NCBI RefSeq assembly: GCF_008806975.1
Contig: NZ_CP031728.1
Span: 2,480,001 to 2,544,000 of the forward strand
Source of the DNA: Cellvibrio sp. KY-GH-1
Lineage (GTDB): Bacteria > Pseudomonadota > Gammaproteobacteria > Pseudomonadales > Cellvibrionaceae
DNA: 64,000 bases
Reading direction: 5' to 3'
Shown: piece by piece, positions 35,906 through 43,029 of the stretch
Layout: each line of letters opens with the position of its first letter
Position numbering within the stretch: the stretch's first letter is position 1
Program-made: the position numbers and the translations under genes
Notes under the pieces: model-generated
Databases searched by the model: none
Told to the model about the DNA's origin: nothing
Seen by the model: only the letters and a program-made list of their open reading frames with translations

Positions 35906-36027
35906 TTTTTCATTTTCAGAATATTGGGTTTATTTACCACGTGTAGGTTGCTGGTGAGGAACGAACCGCAACATGACATTGTTTCCGGTTGCAGATTGAA
36001 AGTATCCGCGCGCGAGTTGCAGTAATT

Positions 36028-36034
36028 GTTAGGC
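36028..36034 (-). other. attC-type core site (R'' box) after the frameshifted gene
   Basis: On the minus strand the stop TAA is followed after one base by GCCTAACAATT, a textbook RYYYAAC box of an integron attC site. A matching GTTRRRY partner is not clear in the next 100 bases, so the rest of the site may be degenerate; partial inverted repeats (AACCG/CGGTT, about 35970-36000) are present. Confidence 0.5.
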
Positions 36035-36035
36035 T

Positions 36036-36471
36036 TTATTTAGCCTTAAAATTCAAAACCTCAAAATACCAATCTTGATCAGTAAATTCAGTTTTAGGCT
36101 CTACTGAATAGTAGGATATGAATTTATATTCAGAGTTTAATCTGATTTCAGATTGGAACACGCCGTCACGCTCTTGCTTTTGTACGGATGAAATTAGTTC
36201 GTGAATTCTATGCCCTTCACATTTGCTTTTTTTTCCAAGGCTGCCTTTTTTTGCCATATACACTTTGAGCGCGCGCAGTGCAAGTGCCTTTACGAACAGT
36301 TATTTTTTCAATCGTGTAGCCGAAAACACCACCATGTCGCAGTGTATAGCTATAGGATTTTGGTTCATTTAAAAGCCAGCTACTTTTTAGGTCGGCAAGC
36401 TGATCTTCGGAATATTCAGAAGCCCAACTAAAAGTACTAAACAGTAATAAAACGAAAATGGTGAGTTTCAT
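36036..36471 (-). pseudogene. Small secreted protein gene broken by a frameshift
   Basis: Two overlapping frames make sense only when joined. The first (36471-36217) gives a signal peptide (LTIFVLLLFSTFSWA) and a domain with NEPKSYSYTLRHGGVFGY and EKITVRKGTCTARA. The second (about 36240-36036) continues with HRIHELISSVQKQE and a C-terminus ending YFEVLNFKAK. The overlap contains runs of seven and eight A on the coding strand (36246-36252 and 36227-36234), the likely place of the frame change. The pattern resembles small DUF6174-like lipoprotein-type proteins, but I am not sure of the family. It could be a real mutation, a sequencing error or slippage-dependent expression. Confidence 0.6.
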
Positions 36472-36683
36472 AATTTCCTAACACATTTCATGAGCTGTCG
36501 TTCTTAACTCGCAGGTTTGCTCTGGTGTAAATCGTCGATAATTTAGAAGGCACCCGTAGAGCGTATAAACGATGCTATTTAAAGTCAGTTAACGGCCAAA
36601 AGCGGACCTTGTTCGCAGCTCAATAGCGGTCTTTGGAGTGTGATTTTAAGTGTCAATTAAAGGAGTTATTGGCACAGTCGCTT

Positions 36684-36690
36684 GTTAGCC
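36684..36690 (-). other. attC-like box after the beta-lactamase gene
   Basis: On the minus strand GGCTAACAAGCG begins seven bases after the bla stop codon and resembles an attC R'' box (one deviation from RYYYAAC). Upstream of the next gene, seven bases before its ATG, TGTTAGGA resembles an R' box. The roughly 210 bases between them are longer than a normal attC site and show no continuous palindrome, so this is a weaker site than those at 40-42 kb. Confidence 0.4.
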
Positions 36691-36696
36691 TTAAGA

Positions 36697-37578
36697 CTAC
36701 TTCTTTGAATAAGAATTAAAAATAGATTGCCCTATCCTTACCAGAGCCTCATTGCGTTCAGAAAAAGATGCTTCTGTTTGCGCAATATATATACTTATGA
36801 TTAAAGGGGGTTGAGCTTCTCCCCAAACAACAGCTGTAATACTTCTTGTTCCAAATCCTCCAGCCCCTGAACGATCAGCAATTTTCCAGTCTTCAGGCAA
36901 TACTGAACGCAGTAAGTTACCTGTAACTTGATTGTTTATCATCCATTCTTTGAGTTGTAGCTGGCTTGGTTTAGAAAGAACCGGACCAAATAAAAGTGTA
37001 TTTATCGTTTTTGTAATAGCGTTTGGCGTTGTTGTATCTCTAATATCATTAAGTAGTGCTTCATTTAGTTCTGGTTCAAAACGATCCAACCGTGTGACAT
37101 CATCTCCAATGCTTCGAATGAAGTCTGTTATACCTTGTGTTCCAGCCACTGCGTTTATAATTATATTAGCGGCAGTATTATCACTCGTTTGCATTGTCGC
37201 TGCACATGCATCTTTAAGTGTTATTTCTTGGCCTACATATTTTTCTGTGATTGGCGAATAAGCTACTAGCTCGTCACTCTTGACCAATACAGTGCGGCCC
37301 AATAGTGCCTTATCACTTTCAGCGTCATGAAGCAATTTAGCGCAGGCGATAGTTTTAAAAGTACTCGCCAGCGGAACTCGCTCATTACCCTTATAATGCC
37401 AATGACCCCCCGTTTTGGTATTCAGCACAGCAACACCAATATGAGCGGATAGATTTTTCTCGATGAACTTAATTTCTTTTTCAACAGGAGTGTAATCGTG
37501 ACTGATAGCAACTGATGGGATAGAGGTAAAAATTATCAATGAAAAAGTATGCAAATTGAAAAAATTTGAAAATCTCAC
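36697..37578 (-). CDS. Class A beta-lactamase, CARB/PSE-type
   Basis: All active-site motifs of a periplasmic class A serine beta-lactamase are present: S72-TFK75 (S70/K73 in standard numbering), SDN at 132-134, E168 in RFEPELN (E166) and RSG at 236-238. The RSG triad, with Arg instead of Lys at position 234, is the marker of the CARB/PSE carbenicillinase group. A signal peptide ([14 protein letters not shown]) precedes the mature enzyme; length is 293. The start is GTG with AAGGA about 12 bases upstream. The flanks resemble integron-cassette boundaries. It should hydrolyse penicillins and carboxypenicillins; activity is not proven by sequence. Confidence 0.9.
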   Translation of the reverse strand: MRFSNFFNLHTFSLIIFTSIPSVAISHDYTPVEKEIKFIEKNLSAHIGVAVLNTKTGGHWHYKGNERVPLASTFKTIACAKLLHDAESDKALLGRTVLVKSDELVAYSPITEKYVGQEITLKDACAATMQTSDNTAANIIINAVAGTQGITDFIRSIGDDVTRLDRFEPELNEALLNDIRDTTTPNAITKTINTLLFGPVLSKPSQLQLKEWMINNQVTGNLLRSVLPEDWKIADRSGAGGFGTRSITAVVWGEAQPPLIISIYIAQTEASFSERNEALVRIGQSIFNSYSKK

Positions 37579-37726
37579 ACTTATAAATCCTTAAAGTTAT
37601 TGTTCGATATTAATTTAGTGCAAATCGGCTTTCAGCGAAAAAGTCCAGTATCCGCTTTTGGCACATCGACTATTTCGGCCAATACCGGAAGTTGATACTC
37701 AATGAGGATGTGCATGGCAGCCTAAC

Positions 37727-40066
37727 CTAACTACCATTTAGACTACATAACGAACACATGCTATCAAAGTGACTTCTATCCATTTGCTCAATAAGCAATA
37801 AAACATCCTGAGCCACGAAAGGGGCTTCAGCCAGTACAGACATATCGTGCGCTGGCTCAGGCATCAAACCATGATGTGAATATGTGTTCGTAAAACGCAC
37901 TATTCTTTCTTTTTTAGATATGTCGAAGTTTATATCCCGTAGTTGCTGCGATAACTCCCCTGTTTTTCCTGGCTCTTTAAATGCTAGAAATGCCTCAAGC
38001 AATCTGCGAACGACATTTGGCAATGGGTAATATGTCTCCATGGGAAGAGCATCCGATTGAGTCGCACCTTGAATAACAACACTAAATAAATGGTGATATT
38101 CAGACTCATATTTCTTAAGCAGCTCATCAATCATTGTCAAATACGCCGAACGCTCACCATTTTGAAAATGGCTTTTTAGCATGTAGAATCTAACTTTGTT
38201 GGGGCGACTTTTCCCGATATATCCAAACCAATTTTTTATTTGCCTGAAAAAAGTAAAATTGTGAGTAAATATAAAAATTTGGCCTGCATCTTTGATGCGT
38301 TCCTTCATAAATCCAAAGGCGCTATATAGTGAATTGGAGTCCAAGCTCGAAACTGGGTCATCAATGACTACAATGCCATTTGCCAAATCAAAACTGGTGT
38401 CTTGCAGTGTTTTAAGGAAGTAGATAAATGCTACTGCGGTACGCTCCCCCTCACTTAAATGCAAAGCAGGCTCACCACGTCTTTTTATTTCATATCCAGT
38501 TTCATGCGGCACAAATTCAAGCTCGTTGCGGCCAAGATAAGCAGTCATGTCTCTAGTGAGCTCTTCCGCTGCGGGCTGATGTTGCCGAATAGAGCGTTCA
38601 AGATCAGTGACGCTCACAGCTAACTCACGCTGAGTTAGCATTGCTGAATCTTTGCTTTCTTGAAGGTTGGAAATAGAATTTAGCATTGCCCTATATTCGC
38701 TCAGAACAATAGCAACCTCATTGACTTCTAATGCGCGCCTTGCTTCCGTTTGCTGACTTTGAAAGCTCGATGTGAAATTATTGTGTTGATCGATTATGGA
38801 ACAAGCTGTATCAAATGCCGCCTTGCCGGTTGCAACAAACGCTTCTGTTGCTACAGACAAAAAGACCTGCATAAGGCTTATTGCAAGGGTAGCCCAAGTT
38901 AAATCAGCCGGCAATGAAGTAAAGTACGTCTCTAACTTCAAAACTTTGAAAGGCTGACCTCTTTTAGCAATCAAGGCACTTTTTAATGACGATAAGTACA
39001 CAGATACTTGCGAGGACTTAGAGGTGAAAATATTCACTTGCTCAATATAATTCTGGCGAAGATTTGTATAAAGCAAACCCTCTGCTGGCAACGTAGTTTT
39101 GGAAACCACATCAATGTAGCCATCTACCTGCGCAATAAGCAGATCTAACTCTTGTAGAAAATTAGAATAGGCATCGTTGAAATGCCCATCAAGTTGATTA
39201 ATACGACTAAGTGGCAACGTTTGTTTACAGAAGTGGCAGATTTGCGAATTTGGATTACCTTTATGTAATACCAAACCATCACTAACCCATTTGGCTACTG
39301 CGGGCTTTTCTTGCAGCTCTTGAATAACAGTTGAAACGATCGAGCGACCAATTATTTCATTTACACATGTAGTTAGTTGTTTAAAATCAGGATAATTTTG
39401 AGTTGGCCGATCAATTAAATCCATTGCAGATGATCTAATTTTCTCTATATTTTCATTGCGAGCATCATCACTCAATGGCGCTACTAAAGCACCAACCAAC
39501 AACTCATCAGCTCGAGCTCTAAAGCTACCTGCATTGTAATTGTTATAGGCACTACCGGGAGCGGTAAGCAATGTCTTAATTACTCTGGCTTTATCAGTGC
39601 GGAATTTTTCAATTGCAGAGTTTTCGTTAGTTAAATCACGAGTGTTTTCTGAAATCTGGGTATTAACTGCATTTAACTGTGTTTTTAGCTCCTCAATCTG
39701 ACGCTGTGCATCTGCACTATCTTCACCGAGATAATAGACAGGAGGTAATTGTTCATTCGGTTGCTCAAAAACACTACGACTTATGAAATCCCTATTGAAC
39801 ACTCTAACTGGTGGAAGAGTATCGCTTCCAAAATTTTCGCCTTGGAGAGTAATATCCCCCTCAAGCAACAGGCTTATCTCGCCTTCTGTAATTGCTTGCC
39901 TACGTTCAATTAGTCTAAAAATATTAGAGAGAGTGGTCTTACCCACCCCGTTCCAGCCATATATAACGTTATGTTTGGCAAAATTCGGCAACATGTCTCC
40001 ACTAGGCCAACTAAAGTCACGGAATATACGGTGGTTCTTTATTTTTTTGAATCTGAGAATAGTCAT
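37727..40066 (-). CDS. AAA_13-type ATPase with C-terminal HEPN-like nuclease motif (PrrC/RloC-like)
   Basis: An ABC-type ATPase head is split by long coiled coils: Walker A GWNGVGKTTL (37-46), signature LHLSEGERTAVAF, and Walker B GIVVIDDPVSSLDS followed by TH in IFIFTHN. In the middle, SQICHFCKQTLPL resembles the zinc-hook-like Cys pair of RloC. The C-terminal 100 residues contain R687-x3-E691 (RRLLEAF) and R724-x6-H731 (RFTNTYSHH), consistent with the HEPN-type ribonuclease site of PrrC/RloC anticodon nucleases. Such proteins cut tRNA anticodon loops on phage infection. The start has a GGGAAG ribosome-binding site. Intact at 779 residues, within the cassette-like region. Assignment to a specific subfamily needs alignment. 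Confidence 0.8.
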   Translation of the reverse strand: MTILRFKKIKNHRIFRDFSWPSGDMLPNFAKHNVIYGWNGVGKTTLSNIFRLIERRQAITEGEISLLLEGDITLQGENFGSDTLPPVRVFNRDFISRSVFEQPNEQLPPVYYLGEDSADAQRQIEELKTQLNAVNTQISENTRDLTNENSAIEKFRTDKARVIKTLLTAPGSAYNNYNAGSFRARADELLVGALVAPLSDDARNENIEKIRSSAMDLIDRPTQNYPDFKQLTTCVNEIIGRSIVSTVIQELQEKPAVAKWVSDGLVLHKGNPNSQICHFCKQTLPLSRINQLDGHFNDAYSNFLQELDLLIAQVDGYIDVVSKTTLPAEGLLYTNLRQNYIEQVNIFTSKSSQVSVYLSSLKSALIAKRGQPFKVLKLETYFTSLPADLTWATLAISLMQVFLSVATEAFVATGKAAFDTACSIIDQHNNFTSSFQSQQTEARRALEVNEVAIVLSEYRAMLNSISNLQESKDSAMLTQRELAVSVTDLERSIRQHQPAAEELTRDMTAYLGRNELEFVPHETGYEIKRRGEPALHLSEGERTAVAFIYFLKTLQDTSFDLANGIVVIDDPVSSLDSNSLYSAFGFMKERIKDAGQIFIFTHNFTFFRQIKNWFGYIGKSRPNKVRFYMLKSHFQNGERSAYLTMIDELLKKYESEYHHLFSVVIQGATQSDALPMETYYPLPNVVRRLLEAFLAFKEPGKTGELSQQLRDINFDISKKERIVRFTNTYSHHGLMPEPAHDMSVLAEAPFVAQDVLLLIEQMDRSHFDSMCSLCSLNGS

Positions 40067-40160
40067 ATACTTCCCTGCATTAGATTAATACAGATTATGT
40101 TAGCCAATATAGATTTGGGCCCCATTAGAAAATTCCTATTAAGTATCTTAAAATTTGTTA

Positions 40161-40182
40161 CTCAACTTCCGCTTTGGGTACA
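40161..40182. repeat. 22-base direct repeat, copy 1
   Basis: CTCAACTTCCGCTTTGGG plus TACA; a second copy at 42717-42738 differs by one base (CACA). Shorter relatives with CCGCTTTTGG occur at about 37651 and, inverted, at about 36595. The copies bracket the PIN and small membrane-protein cassettes. Confidence 0.7.
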
Positions 40183-40321
40183 ACTAAGTCGATCTGGATA
40201 CATTTGAAATGGTTTCAGGCCAATCACATCGCATAACGGCCATGCCATTTCTCGAAATAGCTGCCGCAGTATCTTTCGGGCATTGTCCATTCTTGTGCTT
40301 CCAGGTATTAATCCAACTGAT

Positions 40322-40382
40322 TGCTTAACGATTAAGAATCCGAAGAAGCGCTAGCTACATCCGAGCGCTTTGACTTGTTAAA
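40322..40382 (-). other. attC site, 61 bases, after the PIN-domain gene
   Basis: Read on the minus strand, R'' ATTTAAC (40382-40376) begins two bases after the PIN stop codon. R' GTTAAGC ends the site (40328-40322), preceded by CTTAATC as in class-1 attC sites. In between, AAGCGCT and AGCGCTT form the internal stem around an 11-base spacer. Size and layout match short attC sites (59-base elements). Confidence 0.78.
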
Positions 40383-40384
40383 TT

Positions 40385-41620
40385 TTAATGCTCATCCTCC
40401 GGGTGCTCATCAGGCACACCAGACCATTCCCAGCATATTGTTTCTAAGTCATCTACAACTTCATTAATAATTTCATCTGAAACAACGCCAGAAAACTCAC
40501 CTTCTATTTCCTCTCTCGCATCATATGGCCCGCCCCATATATACTGGTATCCACCTTCTCGCGTTTCATACGGGCAACTCTGAGCGGGATCTTCATAATT
40601 GGAAAAGAACCAAGCCTTCATTTCTGCAATTTTTTCCTCTTTTTCAAGAGAGTTAAATCTTAGCGCTTCCCTCTTCTTTCGCTCGCGCATAGCTTGAAAT
40701 AATTTATTAAACCTTTCTTTTCTCTTTTTTTCCGCAACAAGTGCCTCTTCGATGAGCTCTTGTTTCATTTTAAATATCTCTAGGAGCTTAGATAGTCGTA
40801 TTATATGAAGCGTACTACCCGCGGTTTCTCTCCTAAACTCGTCAATTAATTCATATCGAGGAAGAAACTCTGAACCATTTGACTGATTCCACCAATCTGG
40901 TTTTATATCTTCGGTTACAAAAATAATGTCCTTCTTCTTTCTTGCTCCCAACTCGAGTAAGCTTAGCCAAATAGCTAAATCTCCAACTCCTCCATCATCT
41001 TTGTTAGAATCCTTGTAACCGGGAGGGATCTGTAGTAAAAACCGTCTTTCAAGCTCTTTAACTAAATCATCTTTTGATTTTGCGTGTTCAATCAATACAT
41101 TAGGGTTGAATAGTTCTGAATATATTGAGCTAACGGGGTCACTCCATTCCCATGAGCGTATTGTACTAGCAAGCTTATCGATCGCTTTATAATAATTCTT
41201 CTCTACATTCTCTAACTCAGAAAAAGCTGCATCCAGTTCTTTCTTTTCATCTAAACTTTCGAGAATTGGATAGTTTAAATTGTTTTTTGATTTTCCAATT
41301 TTTCTTTGGAGAACAGAGTTGTATATTTCAGCCAATTTTTTGTTTCTATTTCTAGCAAATTCTCTAGCAACACGCTTAGGAATAAAAAACCTGTCATCGT
41401 CTATAAGCTGCTTATATAAACCCTTTAGCTGTTCGAGACCTTCGTTTCCCATTGAATAAGGCAATAGAAGAACATTCGTATCGAAAACAATCAGCGCACT
41501 TTCGTAACTATCATTCAACTTCTTGAAATGCGCTGTAAAAATACCTTCAGCATCAGGAAAGGCCTCTTCTAGCGCAAAGATGACCTGTTCTTTATTCGAA
41601 TTTTGTTTTTTTTCGCTCAT
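40385..41620 (-). CDS. PIN-like domain protein (PIN_8/DUF4935 type), probable ribonuclease
   Basis: The N-terminal half holds a PIN fold of the large PIN_8 class: IVFDTNVLLLPY (D47), a conserved Glu in PKRVAREFARN, GGVGDLAIWLSL and IIFVTEDIKPDWW carrying the remaining acidic metal ligands. The C-terminal half (about 285-411) is charged and coiled-coil rich (EALVAEKKRKERFNKLFQAM), then an acidic tail. Such proteins are often found in phage-defence islands; RNA cleavage is predicted, the target unknown. It starts 23 bases after one attC-like site and stops two bases before another, exactly like an integron cassette gene. AT-rich compared with the enzyme genes. Confidence 0.8.
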   Translation of the reverse strand: MSEKKQNSNKEQVIFALEEAFPDAEGIFTAHFKKLNDSYESALIVFDTNVLLLPYSMGNEGLEQLKGLYKQLIDDDRFFIPKRVAREFARNRNKKLAEIYNSVLQRKIGKSKNNLNYPILESLDEKKELDAAFSELENVEKNYYKAIDKLASTIRSWEWSDPVSSIYSELFNPNVLIEHAKSKDDLVKELERRFLLQIPPGYKDSNKDDGGVGDLAIWLSLLELGARKKKDIIFVTEDIKPDWWNQSNGSEFLPRYELIDEFRRETAGSTLHIIRLSKLLEIFKMKQELIEEALVAEKKRKERFNKLFQAMRERKKREALRFNSLEKEEKIAEMKAWFFSNYEDPAQSCPYETREGGYQYIWGGPYDAREEIEGEFSGVVSDEIINEVVDDLETICWEWSGVPDEHPEDEH

Positions 41621-41642
41621 CGTGCATTTTATCTCACAGGAA

Positions 41643-41771
41643 ATTTAACGTTGTGTTTGCAGTTTGCAGTTTGCAGTTTGCAGGTAGCGCATTGCGATAA
41701 TTTCGCCTCCTACAAACTGTCAAATGGAGGCGCGAAGCGCAGTAAGGCGATGCTACCTTTGCTTGTTAAGC
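41643..41771 (-). other. attC site, 129 bases
   Basis: On the minus strand R'' GCTTAAC (41771-41765) overlaps the stop codon of the preceding membrane-protein gene, and R' GTTAAAT (41649-41643) ends the site 23 bases before the PIN gene. Nested inverted repeats GGTAGC/GCTACC (41683-41688, 41752-41757) and CGCCTCC/GGAGGCG (41704-41710, 41726-41732) give the folded hairpin expected of attC. It shares its CAACGTTAAAT end and a GCAATGCGC element with the site at 42114-42244. Confidence 0.8.
41655..41682 (+). repeat. Tandem heptamer GTTTGCA, four copies
   Basis: Four perfect GTTTGCA units lie inside the attC-like site, near its R' end. Copy number may change by slippage, which would lengthen the folded site without affecting the core boxes. 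Confidence 0.9.
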
Positions 41772-42110
41772 ATGTGGTAGCTTACCGGCAATTATTGAAA
41801 TTATTGCCGTGCCTAATATTATTAAAGTCAATTCGACGCTAGGAAAGTCGGTAATACTTAGAATGGATTTATAAAGAATATATAGACTACATGAAAGTAT
41901 TAATGACCCTAGCGCTTTACTTGCCAGATCGAAAAATACTTTTTGATAAAGGTATCCACTTGAGAAACCAATACCCATAAGCGATATTAGTAAATCCCAT
42001 AGGTCATAATCATCAGACGAATAGATAACCATTAGTATTAATGAAGCAATTGTTACTAGGGTGCCGTATGAATTAAATTGATCTTGTTTAGTGATGATAC
42101 GATTCTCCAA
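41766..42110 (-). CDS. Small membrane protein, cassette gene
   Basis: Not recognised. It has three to four hydrophobic segments (LVTIASLILMVIYSS, LISLMGIGFSSGYLY, SLILSCSLYILYKSIL, VELTLIILGTAIISII), so it is probably an inner-membrane protein. A longer frame from 42191 would start inside the attC-like site upstream. I therefore place the start at the TTG at 42110 (LENRIITKQDQ), four bases after the R' box, giving about 114 residues. No Shine-Dalgarno is visible; cassette genes often have very short leaders. Its stop codon lies within the next attC R'' box. Confidence 0.55.
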   Translation of the reverse strand: MENRIITKQDQFNSYGTLVTIASLILMVIYSSDDYDLWDLLISLMGIGFSSGYLYQKVFFDLASKALGSLILSCSLYILYKSILSITDFPSVELTLIILGTAIISIIAGKLPHA

Positions 42111-42113
42111 TTG

Positions 42114-42244
42114 ATTTAACGTTGAGAGCGGGGGCGCGTTGTAAGTTGCGCATTGCAAAAAACTTTGCGCAGTAATTCGCCAAATGCGCAACTTTCAATG
42201 CGTCCAGCAAACAAAGTTTGCAAGCCTGTCGCGACGTGTTATAG
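42114..42244 (-). other. attC site, 131 bases
   Basis: On the minus strand it runs from a relaxed R'' (CTATAAC, 42244-42238) to R' GTTAAAT (42120-42114). A perfect 12-base inverted repeat, AAGTTGCGCATT (42143-42154) and AATGCGCAACTT (42183-42194), forms the internal stem. Length and the CAACGTTAAAT end match the site at 41643-41771, suggesting one attC family, as in sedentary chromosomal integrons. Confidence 0.75.
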
Positions 42245-42248
42245 ATTT

Positions 42249-42282
42249 TTAGCCCTTAGCCCTTAGCCCTTAGCCCTTAGCC
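42249..42282 (+). repeat. Tandem heptamer TTAGCCC, nearly five copies
   Basis: Four perfect TTAGCCC units and a partial fifth lie at the 3' end of the 64-residue gene next to the attC site. Read on the minus strand (GGGCTAA) the repeat supplies a stop codon whichever frame enters it. Confidence 0.9.
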
Positions 42283-42457
42283 TTTTTGCTATTACATTGT
42301 TTGCGGAACAAATAGCGAAAGCCACTAAGAAACACGCAAAAAACGATTTAATGTAAATAAATAACGATTGTTGCCAGCCATGAAACTCTATGAATAATTC
42401 AACTTCACCAGCTTGAGTAGCTTCTTTTATCAGCGCACCACTATGGTAGAGATTCAT
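42263..42457 (-). CDS. Putative 64-residue membrane protein, cassette gene
   Basis: Not recognised. One hydrophobic helix (LFIYIKSFFACFLVAFAI) follows a short polar N-terminus (MNLYHSGALIKEATQ). The C-terminus and stop codon (RLRAKG) are encoded by the TTAGCCC heptamer repeat, after which comes an attC-like site, so it occupies a cassette position. Short length and lack of a clear ribosome-binding site keep confidence low. Confidence 0.4.
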   Translation of the reverse strand: MNLYHSGALIKEATQAGEVELFIEFHGWQQSLFIYIKSFFACFLVAFAICSANNVIAKRLRAKG

Positions 42458-42716
42458 AGAATGCGTGTCAGTGATGAAAAAATATAACTAAGGCAGCAAC
42501 AACCCAAAAACTGTGCTTGTGGTTATTTTGGCCGTCATGTGCGGGCTTCCGTTCTATAACAGTTTATTCAAAAACCTAGGCCATATATTTAAAAAAGCCA
42601 GCTACTTTAAATAACCAGAATATACCTATCCATCAAAAGGTTAAATTGAGAAAAAGATAATCTGTAGATATACGGCTCAATAAATTCGGAAATATATGGC
42701 CAATCAAATTTAAAAT

Positions 42717-42738
42717 CTCAACTTCCGCTTTGGGCACA
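42717..42738. repeat. 22-base direct repeat, copy 2
   Basis: Identical to 40161-40182 except for one base. It lies in the same orientation about 2.55 kb away, on the far side of the cassette group. Confidence 0.7.
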
Positions 42739-42913
42739 TTACTGTCCTTCAAACTGTTGCAATTCGTTAACTCAGTCTACGCGACCGGTCTCAACCCACA
42801 ACCACCGATTTACCCCCAACAAACAACCAATCAAAGACTATCCTACAAGCCAGTGCCAACGCAAATTACACCCTATTACCACCCTACCCATTCACACCCC
42901 CTCAAAAAAAATC

Positions 42914-42942
42914 GAAAAAAAAGCCCGGCGCATTGGCCGGGC
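42914..42942 (-). terminator. Intrinsic terminator of the xylan cluster (minus strand)
   Basis: On the minus strand GCCCGGC-CAATG-C-GCCGGGC is followed by a run of T (42922-42914). It lies about 90 bases beyond the feruloyl esterase stop and closes the minus-strand xylan cluster. Confidence 0.88.
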
Positions 42943-43029
42943 AAACCTGATGAACAAACAAAACAACGTTAAAACTGACTAATAAATAAGAGCGCTATTT
43001 TTATTATTGTTGCATTCAAACCATTGCAA

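Larger units (their letters stand above)
42458..43029. other. Intergenic region bordering the cassette array
   Basis: No gene seen. It contains the second 22-base repeat copy (42717-42738), a 12-base inverted pair GGCCATATATTT (42579-42590) and AAATATATGGCC (42690-42701), and near 43 kb the terminator of the feruloyl esterase gene. An open frame at 42730-42972 is rich in Pro/Asn and looks non-coding. No integrase gene or obvious attI site was found. Confidence 0.5.

Noticed and set aside
36472..36696. A complete attC site after the beta-lactamase gene
   Set aside because: Only box-like ends were found, about 210 bases apart, without a continuous folded palindrome; listed as a weak box rather than a full site.
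40162..40290. Small 42-codon frame on the minus strand between the PIN cassette and the ATPase gene
   Set aside because: It ends inside the 22-base repeat and has no clear ribosome-binding site or family resemblance; kept only as a possibility.
42249..42282. Telomere-like or CRISPR-like repeat array
   Set aside because: Heptamer units directly abut, with no spacers, on a bacterial chromosome; it is a simple tandem repeat. No CRISPR array or cas gene was seen anywhere in the window.
42579..42701. Small transposable element bounded by a 12-base inverted pair
   Set aside because: No target duplication, no internal gene and AT-rich arms; the pairing could be chance or a simple hairpin.
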